From NCBI RefSeq assembly GCF_006716885.1, contig NZ_VFPU01000001.1, positions 1,612,001 to 1,676,000 on the forward strand: 64,000 bases of DNA. The letters run 5' to 3'. Every line of letters begins with the position of its first letter. Position 1 is the first letter of the stretch. Below, piece by piece: positions 52,948 to 62,203 of this stretch. This stretch comes from Ornithinimicrobium humiphilum (lineage in GTDB: Bacteria > Actinomycetota > Actinomycetes > Actinomycetales > Dermatophilaceae). The translations under genes were made by a program, and so were the position numbers. The notes beneath the pieces are model-generated. The model had not been told where the DNA came from and ran no database searches. It saw only the letters and a program-made list of their open reading frames with translations.

Positions 52948-53673
52948 GTGAGTGCACGTACTTTCCTGGTCCGCGGCCTTCTCGCGGGTCTCATCGGCGG
53001 CATCGCGGCCCTCGGCGTGGCCTTCACGGTTGGCGAGCCGCCGATCGACACCGCCATCGGGTGCGAGGAGGCGGCAGTGGAGCCTCCCGCTGAGCCCGCC
53101 GCGGATGAGGCGCACACCCATGCCGAGGGTGATGCCGTCCACACGCACGCCGCGGCCGACACGGAGGAGGGCCACACCCACTCGCACGGCAACGAAGAGG
53201 AGGGCGGCATCACCCGCACCACCCAGAAGACCTGGGGCCTGGCCACCGTGACGATCGCCATCGGCGTCGCTCTGGGCGGGATCACCGCCCTCATCGCCGC
53301 CGCCGTTGCCGGGCGTCTGGGACGGCTGACGGTCGTCGGTTCGACCGCGCTGGTCACCGCACTCGGCTCCGTCGCCTACGCGCTGATGTCCATCGTCGCG
53401 ATGGTCGCAACGGTGTTCCTGGACCGCTGGCTCGTCGCCGCACGTGGTGCGTGGACCGGTGTCGTCGTGGCCGGGGTCGCCTACGTCATCGTGGTCACCG
53501 TCGCGGCACTCGCCATGCCGACAGTCAACGAGCTCGGCGACTTCCCCGCCTACGTGCTGTGGGAGTTCTGGATCTCCTCGGTCCTCACCCTGGCCGCGCT
53601 CTGGGGCACCCTGGGCGTGGCCCTGACGTGGCTGCTCGAACGGGTCGACACCACCGCGAATGCGGTCGCCTGA
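52948..53673 (+). CDS. cbtA: cobalt transporter subunit CbtA
   Basis: 241 residues from the GTG at 52948. About five membrane helices. After the first helix there is a His-rich loop (DEAHTHAEGDAVHTHAAADT, then GHTHSHG) likely to bind cobalt. The gap from cbtB (148 bases) holds no gene. Convergent with cobK, one base apart. Confidence 0.88.
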   Translation: MSARTFLVRGLLAGLIGGIAALGVAFTVGEPPIDTAIGCEEAAVEPPAEPAADEAHTHAEGDAVHTHAAADTEEGHTHSHGNEEEGGITRTTQKTWGLATVTIAIGVALGGITALIAAAVAGRLGRLTVVGSTALVTALGSVAYALMSIVAMVATVFLDRWLVAARGAWTGVVVAGVAYVIVVTVAALAMPTVNELGDFPAYVLWEFWISSVLTLAALWGTLGVALTWLLERVDTTANAVA

Positions 53674-53674
53674 G

Positions 53675-54400
53675 TCAGCGGTGCGACAGCACCCACTCAA
53701 GAGCCGGGCCCACCGCGTGCACGACCTGCGCGCGGGGGTCCGGCTCCGGTCGTTCGACGACGACCACAGCGACGCCGAGCTGCGCAGCGGCCTGCAACTT
53801 CGGCCAGGTGTACGTGCCGCCGGAGTCCTTGGTGACCAGGACGTCGCTGCCGTGCTCCCGCATCACCTCGAGGTCACCCTGAAGCGTGTACGGCCCGCGG
53901 CTGGTGAGCAGACGCCACGGCGCGGGGAGCTCCATGTCGGGGGCATCAACAACCCGGGCCAGCACCGGAGCCTGGCCCAGGTTGGGCACGAACCGGGCCA
54001 GTTCCTGTCTGCCTACGGTCAAGAAGGGACGTTGCCCCAGCGTTGCCGCCACCTGCGCTGCCTCGGCATGCGAACGGACGTAGGACCACGCGGGGTCGCG
54101 CTCCCAGCCCGGACGCTCGAAGCGCAGCAGCGGGACCTGCTCGACCGTGCAAGCCTCGACCGCGTTGGCGCTCATGCCGCGGGCGAACGGGTGGGTGGCG
54201 TCGACCACCAGGTCGTAGACGGCCAACGCGGCTCGCAACCCTGCGACGCCGCCGAAGCCGCCGATGCGGACCTGTCCCACCGGCAGACGAGGCCGGGCCA
54301 CGCGACCGGCGAGCGACGAGGTGACGTCCACCCCGGTCTCCACCAGCAGGCGGGCCAGGTCGCGCGCCTCCGCGGTGCCACCGAGCAGCAGGACCTTCAT
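53675..54400 (-). CDS. cobK: precorrin-6A reductase
   Basis: 241 residues. VLLLGGTAEARDLARLL (nucleotide loop), VDATHPFARGMSANAVEAC, LLRFERPGWE and LVTKDSGGTYTWPKLQAA are CobK signatures. It reduces precorrin-6A with NADPH. ATG overlaps the cobQ stop. Last gene of the cobN operon. Confidence 0.94.
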   Translation of the reverse strand: MKVLLLGGTAEARDLARLLVETGVDVTSSLAGRVARPRLPVGQVRIGGFGGVAGLRAALAVYDLVVDATHPFARGMSANAVEACTVEQVPLLRFERPGWERDPAWSYVRSHAEAAQVAATLGQRPFLTVGRQELARFVPNLGQAPVLARVVDAPDMELPAPWRLLTSRGPYTLQGDLEVMREHGSDVLVTKDSGGTYTWPKLQAAAQLGVAVVVVERPEPDPRAQVVHAVGPALEWVLSHR

Positions 54401-55893
54401 CGTGCACCTTCCTGGGGGAGTGCGGGGACGGTGAGCACCGGCAGCGAACCAGGCGCTCCGTCACGGGCCAGTGCCAGCAGCATCTCGACGTCGAGATGCT
54501 CCTCGACGAGGTCGGCGAGGAGCTCCATCCGGCGCTCCCGGGCAGCCGGGAAGCTGGCGCCGGAGGGGGCCAGAGCGGCGACCTCGGCGAGGAAGGCAGC
54601 CCGGAAGGCGTCCCCCTCCAGGCTGCCGTGCCACATCGTGCCGAACACCTGACCGGAGCGTGCCCCGCCGAGGAACTCCTCAGCGCCTGCGTCGCGGCTG
54701 ATCCGCCCGTGATGGATCTCGTAGCCGGCCGTGGCCGCACCGAGCGCCTCGCCAACGGGCAGGCGCAGCGCCTTCTCCAGGGCGAACCTGGTGGTCACGG
54801 GGAGCAGGCCCAGCCCATCGGCGTGCGCACCGACGGCCCCCTCGACGCCGTCGGGGTCGCTCACCGTGCGGCCGAGCATCTGGAAGCCACCGCAGATCCC
54901 GAGCACCGGACGTCCCGCCGCGGCGTGGGCCGTGATCGCGGCGTCGAGGCCGCGCGAGCGCAGCCAGGCGAGGTCGGCGAGCGTGGCGCGCGTACCCGGG
55001 AGCACCACGAGGTGAGCGTCGGCGAGGTCACGCGGGTCGGAGACGAAGACGACGTCGAGGTCCGGCTCGAGACCCAGGGCGTCGACGTCGGTGAAGTTGC
55101 TGATCCGGGGGAGCCGTACGACCGCGACCCGCACCCGAGCGCCGTCCCTGCTGCGGCGACCCTCCAGGTCGAGGGCGTCCTCGGAGTCGAGCCACAGGTC
55201 GGGGTGCCACGGCAGCACCCCGTGCACGGGCCGACCGGTCATTCGCTCCAGCTGGTCCAGGCCCGGGCGCAGCAGACCGGGGTCGCCGCGGAACTTGTTG
55301 ACCACAAAGCCAGCCACCAGCGCCTGGTCCGCCGGCTCCAGCAGCGCCAGGGTGCCGAACATCGAGGCGAAGAGGCCGCCCCGGTCGATGTCGCCGACCA
55401 GCACGACCGGCAGGTCAGCGTGGCGGGCCAGGCCCATGTTGACGTAGTCGCTGGAGCGCAGGTTGATCTCGGCCGGGCTGCCCGCACCCTCGGCCACCAC
55501 GACGTCGAAGCGCGCGGCGAGGGCATCGTACGCGGCGTGCGCCGCCGCGGCCAGGTGCCGTCGCCCGGTGGCGAAGTCGGTGGCGGAGACCTCCCCGGCG
55601 GGGTGCCCCATGACCACGACGTGGCTGCGTCGGTCGGAGCCGGGCTTGAGAAGGACGGGGTTCATGGCGGGCTCGGGAGTCACCCGGGCGGCGAGGGCCT
55701 GGACCCACTGCGCCCGGCCGATCTCGGCGGTGCCTCCCGCGGGGTCCTGGCAGACCATGGAGTTGTTGGACATGTTCTGCGCCTTGTACGGCGCCACCCG
55801 GACCCCGCGGCGCGCGAACGCTCTGCACAGTCCGGTGGTCACCACCGACTTGCCGGCGTCCGACGTGGTGCCGGCCACCAGCAGCCCGCTCAC
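54397..55893 (-). CDS. cobQ: cobyric acid synthase (glutamine-hydrolysing)
   Basis: 498 residues from the GTG at 55893. LLVAGTTSDAGKSVVTTGL is the P-loop, YKAQNMSNNSM a signature, VVAEGAGSPAEINLR follows, and the glutaminase domain has PVLGICGGFQMLG (Cys) and YEIHHGRI (His). It amidates four side chains of adenosylcobyrinate a,c-diamide. Overlaps cobF and cobK by four bases each. Confidence 0.95.
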   Translation of the reverse strand: MSGLLVAGTTSDAGKSVVTTGLCRAFARRGVRVAPYKAQNMSNNSMVCQDPAGGTAEIGRAQWVQALAARVTPEPAMNPVLLKPGSDRRSHVVVMGHPAGEVSATDFATGRRHLAAAAHAAYDALAARFDVVVAEGAGSPAEINLRSSDYVNMGLARHADLPVVLVGDIDRGGLFASMFGTLALLEPADQALVAGFVVNKFRGDPGLLRPGLDQLERMTGRPVHGVLPWHPDLWLDSEDALDLEGRRSRDGARVRVAVVRLPRISNFTDVDALGLEPDLDVVFVSDPRDLADAHLVVLPGTRATLADLAWLRSRGLDAAITAHAAAGRPVLGICGGFQMLGRTVSDPDGVEGAVGAHADGLGLLPVTTRFALEKALRLPVGEALGAATAGYEIHHGRISRDAGAEEFLGGARSGQVFGTMWHGSLEGDAFRAAFLAEVAALAPSGASFPAARERRMELLADLVEEHLDVEMLLALARDGAPGSLPVLTVPALPQEGAR

Positions 55894-56642
55894 GCGTCGC
55901 CCTCCGGCCCTCGTAGTAGGTAGACGTCCATCACCCAACCGGCGAGTTCTCGGGCTCGGGCGCGGGCCTCGCGCACCTGCGGCAGGACGTGGCGGACCGT
56001 GCCGGCCACCAGCTGTTCGCCGTCCGAGCCGAGGTTGGCGCCCCACCAAATGTTCCAGCCGGGGAGCTCCTCGAGCTGGTCGAGGCTGGCCTCGGAGCCA
56101 AGCATGACCAGCACGTTGCGCTGGCCCGCAGCGACGGTGTCGCGCAGGCGACGGGCAGTGGTGACGTGCACTGGCGTGCCGACCGGGTGCAGCACGATGC
56201 GGTGCCGGGCGGCCAGCAGCTGGGGGGCGCTGATGCCGGGCACGACGTCCCAGGTGAGGCCGGTCAGGCGGGGGTCGGCCGACATCCCCTCGACCACGCG
56301 CAGGGTCGAGTCGTACAGCGAGGGGTCGCCCCACACCAGGAAGGTCGCCCGTCCACTCCGCTCGGCCACCGCGTCGGCGAACGCCGCCACCCGGGCGGCG
56401 TGCCAGTCGCGCACTGCGGCGGGGTAGTCGCTCGGGTCGTCCCGGTCACGCTGCGGGTCGGGCACCTCGACCAACTCGACCTCGAACTCCTGGCAGATCG
56501 CGCGGCGCACCTGCAGCAGCTCGTCGTCCTCGTGCTTGCGGACGGCGAGCACGTAATCGGTGTCCAGCAAGGCGCGGACGGCGTCCCGGGTCAGGTGGTC
56601 GGGACCCGTGCCGAAGCCGACGACGTGCAGGTGGGCACTCAC
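55890..56642 (-). CDS. cobF: precorrin-6A synthase (deacetylating)
   Basis: 250 residues from the GTG that overlaps the cobN stop. VVGFGTGPDHLTRDAVRALL, FLVWGDPSLYDSTLRVVE and VVPGISAPQLLAARHRIVL define CobF. It methylates C-1 with acetate loss, a step specific to the aerobic pathway. This marks the cluster as oxygen-dependent. Confidence 0.94.
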   Translation of the reverse strand: MSAHLHVVGFGTGPDHLTRDAVRALLDTDYVLAVRKHEDDELLQVRRAICQEFEVELVEVPDPQRDRDDPSDYPAAVRDWHAARVAAFADAVAERSGRATFLVWGDPSLYDSTLRVVEGMSADPRLTGLTWDVVPGISAPQLLAARHRIVLHPVGTPVHVTTARRLRDTVAAGQRNVLVMLGSEASLDQLEELPGWNIWWGANLGSDGEQLVAGTVRHVLPQVREARARARELAGWVMDVYLLRGPEGDA

Positions 56643-59600
56643 GCCTCGTCCTCCAGGTCCCCCTCGACCTCGAGGTACACCTTCTGCAGCTGCGACAGCG
56701 TCTCCGGGTCGGGCTCCGCCCACAGACCACGCTCGGCGGCCTCGTGCAGCCGCTCGACGATGCCGCGCAGGGCCCACGGGTTCGAGGTACGCAGGAACGC
56801 TTGGTTGGTCTCGTCCAGCACGTACGAACTGGCGAGCGACTCGTACATCCAGTCGTGGACGACCCCGGCGGTGGCGTCGAACCCGAACAGGTAGTCGACG
56901 GTAGCTGCGAGCTCGAAGGCGCCCTTGTAGCCGTGGCGCTGCATCGCCCCGATCCAGCGGGGGTTGACCACGCGGGCCCGGAAGACGCGGTTCGTCTCCT
57001 CTTGCAGCGAGCGAGTCCGGACGGCGTCGGGGGAGGACGAGTCGCCGACGTAGGCCTTCGGGTCGGAGCCGGTGAGAGCCCGCACGGTGGCCACCATTCC
57101 GCCGTGGTACTGGAAGTAGTCGTCGGAGTCCGCGATGTCGTGCTCAGTGCTGTCCACGTTCTTCGCAGCCACCTTGATCCGTCGGTACGCGGTGCGCATG
57201 TCCTCGGCCGCGGCGACTCCGTCCAGGCCTCGGCCGTATGCGAAACCGCCCCACGCGGTGTACACCTCGGCGAGGTCCTTGTCGTCGCGCCACGAGCCCG
57301 ACTCGACCACCTGGAGGATGCCCGCCCCGTAGGAGCCGGGCTTGGAGCCGAAGATGCGGGTCGTGGCCCGGCGCTCGTCCCCGTGCTCAGCCAGGGCGGC
57401 CCGGCTGTGGGCGCGGACGAAGTTCATCTCGTCCGGCTCGTCCAAAGCGGCGACCAGTTGCACCGCGTCGTCCAGCATCGCCACGACGTGCGGGAAGGCG
57501 TCGCGGAAGAAGCCCGAGATGCGGATGGTGACGTCGATGCGCGGCCGGCCGAGCTCGGCCAGGTCGATCACCTGCAGGTTGTTCACCCGGCGGGACATGT
57601 CGTCCCAGTCGGGGCGGACGCCGAGCAGCGCGAGCACCTCGGCGACGTCGTCACCGGAGGTGCGCATCGCGCTGGTGCCCCACACCGACAGGCCGACCGA
57701 GCTCGGGTACTCGCCGGTCTCGTCCAGGTAGCGCTGCACGAGGGACTCGGCCATCGCCTGACCGGTCTGCCAGGCGAGGCGCGAGGGGATGGCGCGGGGG
57801 TCGACGGTGTAGAAGTTGCGGCCGGTCGGCAGCACGTTGACCAGGCCGCGCAGCGGCGAGCCGGACGGGCCGGCGGGCACGTAGCCACCCTCGAGGGCGT
57901 GCAGCAGCACGTCCATCTCGTCGGTCGTGCTAGCCAGGCGCGGCACCACCTCGGTGGCGGCGAAGCTCAGCGCGGCCCTCACGTCGGCGTCCTCGTGGAG
58001 CAGGGGCACCACTGTGGGGTCCCAGTGCGCTGCGGCCAAGGCCTCTACGAGACCTCGTGCCTCGGCCTCGGAGGCGTCCACCTGCGCGGTCGAGGCGCCA
58101 TCGCAGAGGCCGAGTGCTGCCCGGAGCCCGGGGACGGCGTTGCCGACCCCGCCCCAGACCTGCGAGGCGCGCAGCACCGCGAGGACCAGGTTCACCAGGG
58201 CCTCGTCGGAGGGTGCCTGACCCAGGACGTGGAGCCCGTCGCGGATCTGGACGTCCTTGATCTCGCACAACCAGCCGTCGACGTGCAGCAGGAAGTCGTC
58301 GAACTCCTCGTCGCCGGGACGCTCGTCGAGACCGAGGTCCCGGTGCATCTCGGCGGCCTTCATCAGCTGCCAGATCTCCCCACGGATCGCGGGCAGTTTG
58401 GCCGGATCCATCGCGGCGATGTTGCCGTACTCGTCTAGCAGCTGCTCGAGGCGGGCGATGTCGCCGTACGTCTCGGCGCGCGCCATCGGCGGGATCAGGT
58501 GGTCGACGATGGTGGCGTGGGCGCGTCGCTTCGCCTGTGCCCCCTCGCCGGGGTCGTTGACGAGGAACGGGTAGAAGAGGGGCAGATTGCCTAGTACCGC
58601 GTCGGTGCCGCACTCGGCGGAGAGCGCCGCGTTCTTGCCCGGCAGCCACTCCAGGGAACCGTGCTTGCCGACGTGCACGACGGCGTGCGCGCCGAAGCCG
58701 CCGGACTCCGGGGACTCCTCCAACCAGCGGTAGGCCGCCATGTAGTGGTGGGTCGGGGCGAGGTCGGGGTCGTGGTAGATCGCCACGGGGTTCTCGCCGA
58801 AGCCGCGGGGCGGTTGGATCATGATGACCACGTTCCCGGCGACGAGCGTGGCGATCACGATCTCACCAGCGTCGTTGACGAAGAGGGAACCAGGAGCCTC
58901 GCCCCACGCCGCGGCCATGGAGGCGCGCAGGGCCTGCGGCAGGTGGGCGGTCCAACGACGGTACTGCTCGGCGTCGATGCGCACGTGCGCGTCGGTGAGC
59001 TGTCCGGACGTCAACCACTCCTCGTCCTGCCCACCTGCGGCAATCATCGCGTGGATCAGGGTGTCGCCCGCCTGGGTGTCGTCCTCGAGGTCGAGGCCCG
59101 GTACGGCGCCGGGGCCGCCCAGGTCGTACCCGGCGTCACGGAGCCGTCGGAGCAGACGGATCGTGGAGACCGGGGTGTCCAGCCCGACGGCGTTGCCGAT
59201 ACGGGAGTGCTTGGTCGGGTACGCCGACAGGACGAGTGCGACCTTCTTCTCCGCGTTCGGGACGTAACGCAGTCGCGCGTGGTTGACCGCGATGGCGGCC
59301 ACGCGGGCACAACGCTCGGGATCGGCGACGTAACGGGGAAGGCCCTCGTCGTCGATCTCCTTGAAGGAGAACGGTGCGGTGATGATGCGCCCGTCGAACT
59401 CCGGAATGGCGATCTGGTTCGCGGAGTCGAGCGGCGTGACTCCGTCGTCGTTGGCTTCCCACTCCCCACGGCTGCTGGTCAGGCACAGTCCCTGGAGGAC
59501 GGGGATGTCGAGGGCGGCGACGCGCTCGACGTCCCAGGTTTCGTCGTCGCCGCCGGCACTGACCGAGGCCGGAACGCTGCCGCCGGCGGCCAGGACGGTC

Positions 59601-60247
59601 ACCACGACGGCATCGAGCTGGCCGAGGGCGTCGAAGAGTTCGTCGGGGGCGCTGCGAAGCGAGCCGGCGAAGATGGGTACGCCCACGGCCTGACTGGTGG
59701 CGTCGACGGCGTCCGCCAGGGCGTGCGCGAAGGCGGTGTTCCCGCTGGCCTGGTGGGCGCGGTAGTAGAGGATGCCCACCTTCGGCAGCGAGGGGTCGGA
59801 GGGTGCGCCTCGCTCGGCGAAGCCCCATGACGGCACGACCGCCGGGGGCTCGAAGCCTTCGCCGGTGAGCAGGACGGTGTCGGAGAGGAATGCGTGCATC
59901 TGGGCCAGGTTGGCCGGCCCGCCCTCGGCCAGGTAGCGGTGCGCCTCGGTCGCGACGCCGATCGGGACGGTGCTGAGCTCCATCAGCTCGGCGCTGGGCT
60001 GTTGCTCACCGCCGAGCACGACCAGCGGTGTGCCGGTGGCGCGGACGGCCGCCAGCCCCTCCCACAGGTCGTGGGGCGAGCCCAGTTGACGTACGACGAC
60101 GAGGTCGGCGCCCTCGAGGGCCGCATGGAGCTCGCTGCTCGTGCTGCGCGACGGGTTGGCGAGCGCGAAGCTCGCGCCGCTGGCCCGGGCCGAGAGCAGG
60201 TCGGTGTCGGACGTGGAGAGCAGGCAGACGTGTGCGGACGCGGCCAT
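56639..60247 (-). CDS. cobN: cobaltochelatase subunit CobN
   Basis: About 1202 residues from the ATG at 60247, with GGAGGAGGAA upstream. An ATG at 60301 would lie beside the riboswitch core and is less likely. It inserts Co into hydrogenobyrinate a,c-diamide with ATP. GILYYRAHQASGNTAFAHAL, ALVLSAYPTKHSRIGNAVGL, AVVHVGKHGSLEWLPGK and RVNNLQVIDLAELGRPRIDV are family blocks. Full length for the family. First gene of riboswitch unit 5. Confidence 0.95.
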   Translation of the reverse strand: MAASAHVCLLSTSDTDLLSARASGASFALANPSRSTSSELHAALEGADLVVVRQLGSPHDLWEGLAAVRATGTPLVVLGGEQQPSAELMELSTVPIGVATEAHRYLAEGGPANLAQMHAFLSDTVLLTGEGFEPPAVVPSWGFAERGAPSDPSLPKVGILYYRAHQASGNTAFAHALADAVDATSQAVGVPIFAGSLRSAPDELFDALGQLDAVVVTVLAAGGSVPASVSAGGDDETWDVERVAALDIPVLQGLCLTSSRGEWEANDDGVTPLDSANQIAIPEFDGRIITAPFSFKEIDDEGLPRYVADPERCARVAAIAVNHARLRYVPNAEKKVALVLSAYPTKHSRIGNAVGLDTPVSTIRLLRRLRDAGYDLGGPGAVPGLDLEDDTQAGDTLIHAMIAAGGQDEEWLTSGQLTDAHVRIDAEQYRRWTAHLPQALRASMAAAWGEAPGSLFVNDAGEIVIATLVAGNVVIMIQPPRGFGENPVAIYHDPDLAPTHHYMAAYRWLEESPESGGFGAHAVVHVGKHGSLEWLPGKNAALSAECGTDAVLGNLPLFYPFLVNDPGEGAQAKRRAHATIVDHLIPPMARAETYGDIARLEQLLDEYGNIAAMDPAKLPAIRGEIWQLMKAAEMHRDLGLDERPGDEEFDDFLLHVDGWLCEIKDVQIRDGLHVLGQAPSDEALVNLVLAVLRASQVWGGVGNAVPGLRAALGLCDGASTAQVDASEAEARGLVEALAAAHWDPTVVPLLHEDADVRAALSFAATEVVPRLASTTDEMDVLLHALEGGYVPAGPSGSPLRGLVNVLPTGRNFYTVDPRAIPSRLAWQTGQAMAESLVQRYLDETGEYPSSVGLSVWGTSAMRTSGDDVAEVLALLGVRPDWDDMSRRVNNLQVIDLAELGRPRIDVTIRISGFFRDAFPHVVAMLDDAVQLVAALDEPDEMNFVRAHSRAALAEHGDERRATTRIFGSKPGSYGAGILQVVESGSWRDDKDLAEVYTAWGGFAYGRGLDGVAAAEDMRTAYRRIKVAAKNVDSTEHDIADSDDYFQYHGGMVATVRALTGSDPKAYVGDSSSPDAVRTRSLQEETNRVFRARVVNPRWIGAMQRHGYKGAFELAATVDYLFGFDATAGVVHDWMYESLASSYVLDETNQAFLRTSNPWALRGIVERLHEAAERGLWAEPDPETLSQLQKVYLEVEGDLEDEA

Positions 60248-60300
60248 TGCCGAGTTCCTCCTCCGGGGTTCTCGCCCCGTGTAGCGGTCGGATTCGTCCA

Positions 60301-60415
60301 TGGCCAGTGTCTGGCTTCGAGCACGTGTGCTCGGTCACAGTGGCGGAACCGCCCCGGAGTCTCACCGGGTTCCTGCGCCGTGGATCGTCAGCAGCCTACG
60401 GGAGGACGGCGGACC
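60301..60415 (-). promoter_or_regulatory. cobalamin riboswitch 5 (controls cobN-cobF-cobQ-cobK)
   Basis: Minus strand: CAGGAACCCGGTGAGACTCCGG, B12 box CCGCCACTGTGA, a hairpin GAGCACACGTGCTC and GAAGCCAGACACTGGCC match the consensus. Confidence 0.88.
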
Positions 60416-60437
60416 TGAAGCAGCCGGTCTAGCTGTA

Positions 60438-60462
60438 GGGACTGCTGCACGGGTAGGTGACA
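60438..60462 (+). repeat. left inverted repeat of the IS
   Basis: 25 bases beginning GGGACTGCTGCACGG, an exact complement of 61680-61704. Confidence 0.92.
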
Positions 60463-60497
60463 TCTGATCTGTGACGCTTGGAGGCGTCGCTGGAAGG

Positions 60498-60800
60498 ATG
60501 TGCACCGTGCCCAAGCCCTATCCCCAGGAGTTCCGTGACGACGTCGTGAACGTCGCTCGGAGTCGTGAGCCTGGACAGACGATCAAGCAGATCGCGGCCG
60601 ACTTCGGCATCGCCGAGTCGTGTCTGCGCAACTGGATGCGCGCGGCCGACGTCGCCGACGGTGCCCGGCCCGGGACCACCGCGGCCGAGAACGCCGAGCT
60701 GCGCGAGGCCAAGAAGCGGATCCGGTTGCTGGAGCAGGAGAACGAGGTCCTGCGCCGCGCCGCGGCCTACCTGTCCCAGGCGAACCTGCCGGGAAAATGA
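60498..60800 (+). CDS. IS3-family transposase OrfA
   Basis: 100 residues from the ATG at 60498. A helix-turn-helix (IKQIAADFGIAESCLRNWM) and a leucine-zipper-like helix (LREAKKRIRLLEQENEVLRR) are typical. GGGAAAATGATG at the end overlaps the orfB start by four bases. Confidence 0.92.
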   Translation: MCTVPKPYPQEFRDDVVNVARSREPGQTIKQIAADFGIAESCLRNWMRAADVADGARPGTTAAENAELREAKKRIRLLEQENEVLRRAAAYLSQANLPGK

Positions 60801-61673
60801 TGTACCCGCTCGTCCGCGAGCTGGCCGGCGACGGGATCCCCGTCACGGTGACGTGCCGGGTGCTCAGGATCGCTCGCCAGCCCTACTACCGGTGGCTCGC
60901 GGACCCGGTCACCGATGCCGAGCGGGCGGCCGCCTACCGCGCCAACGCCCTGTTCGACGCGCACGAGGACGACCCCGAGTTCGGCTACCGGTACCTGGCC
61001 GACGAGGCCCGCGACGTTGGTCAGGACATGTGCGAGCGGACCGCGTGGCGACTGTGCTCACAGAACGGCTGGTGGTCCGCCTTCGGCAAGAAGCGCGGCA
61101 AGAACGCCCAAGTTGCCCGGGCCTCCGGTGCACGACGACCTGGTCGAGCGCGACTTCACCGCGCAGGCACCGAACCGGCTGTGGCTGGCCGACATCACCG
61201 CGCACCGCACGGGCGAGGGCAAGCTCTACCTGTGCGCCGTCAAGGACGTCTTCTCCAACCGGATCGTGGGCTACTCGATCAGCGACCGGATGAAGTCACG
61301 CCTGGCCGTCGACGCACTCAACAGTGCCGTCACCCGGCGCGGTGACGTCGCCGGCTGCATCCTGCACACCGATCGAGGGTCCCAATTTCGCAGCCGGAAG
61401 CACGTCCGCGCCCTGCACCGCCACGGCATGGTCGGCTCCATGGGCAAGGTCGGCGCAGCCGGCGACAACGCCGCCATGGAGTCCTTCTTCGCCCTGCTCC
61501 AGAAGAACGTCCTGGACCGCCGCACCTGGACCACGCGCCAGGAGCTGCGCATCGCGATCGTCACCTGGATCGAGCGCACCTACCACCGACGCCGCCGGCA
61601 GGAGGCCCTCGGCCGGTTGACCCCCATCGAGTACGAGACCATCATGACCACACCGGCCGCTCACGCAGCCTGA
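60797..61673 (+). pseudogene. IS3-family transposase OrfB with a frameshift
   Basis: Starts MMYPLVRELAGDGIPVTVTC in one frame and continues to KKRGKNAQ. The rest (KLPGPPVHDDLVERDFTAQA onward) is in another frame, so a one-base shift lies near 61090-61110. The DDE triad is otherwise visible: WLADITAHRTGEGK (D), ILHTDRGSQFRS (D) and AAMESFFALLQKN (E). Unless the base is a sequencing error, this copy cannot transpose on its own. Confidence 0.85.
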
Positions 61674-61679
61674 CCCCCC

Positions 61680-61704
61680 TGTCACCTACCCGTGCAGCAG
61701 TCCC
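61680..61704 (-). repeat. right inverted repeat of the IS
   Basis: Begins TGTCACCTACCCGTGC and is the exact complement of the left repeat. Confidence 0.92.
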
Positions 61705-62003
61705 CTCCTCCAACCGGCGGACCTGGGCCTTGAGCCTCTTGATCTCGGCCAGCTCCTCGCCGGTGGCGCCCTGGCGTTGCCCGCCATCGATCTGGGCCTG
61801 GACAACCCAGCGGCGCACGGTCTCCTTGCCCAGGCCTTCCCGGCGGGCGGCGGCCTCAGCGGCCGCGGTCAGCGAGGAGTACTCGCCCTGGTGCTCCAGC
61901 ACCAGGCGCACGCACCGCTCCTTGACCTTCGGATCGATCTTCTTCGGCACGAACTGCATCCTTCCAACTCACAAGGATGCCGCACCAAACCTGGGGCGCT
62001 TCA
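61705..62003 (-). mobile_element. remnant of a second IS3-family element (orfA start and one end)
   Basis: ATG at 61959 encodes MQFVPKKIDPKVKERCVRLV and KRLKAQVRRLEE, an OrfA cut off at the first IS. On the minus strand the terminal sequence TGAAGCGCCCCAGGTTTGG starts at 62003, as in IS3 ends. The orfB half is missing. The 200 bases to 62203 contain no supported gene. Confidence 0.8.
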
Positions 62004-62203
62004 CTCGAAGGATCACGCGGTGGCCGCGTCTACGTCCAAGCCAGGGACGGTCTCGGCGACCGCGCTACACCACTATGCGGGACTCAACCTCATCCTTGGG
62101 GTTGACCGATAAATCCCAGTGGTTCTCACCAACCTCATGAGTACGCCATACCCGTGGATGGACGGTGGGAGGCCGGCACCACGCGGCTGTACGAGCTCTC
62201 CGC

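Larger units (their letters stand above)
60438..61704 (+). mobile_element. IS3-family insertion sequence, about 1.27 kb
   Basis: Ends in perfect 25-bp inverted repeats and carries orfA and a frameshifted orfB. I see no target duplication: the left flank is GCTGTA and the right flank CTCCTC. The right end abuts the remnant of a second IS3 element. Confidence 0.9.

Noticed and set aside
60432..61710. Target-site duplication of the IS
   Set aside because: Flanking bases on the two sides do not match, probably because a deletion followed insertion.
61777..62112. 111-residue plus-strand frame
   Set aside because: It runs through the second IS remnant antisense to its orfA. The tail after the IS end shows no recognisable family.
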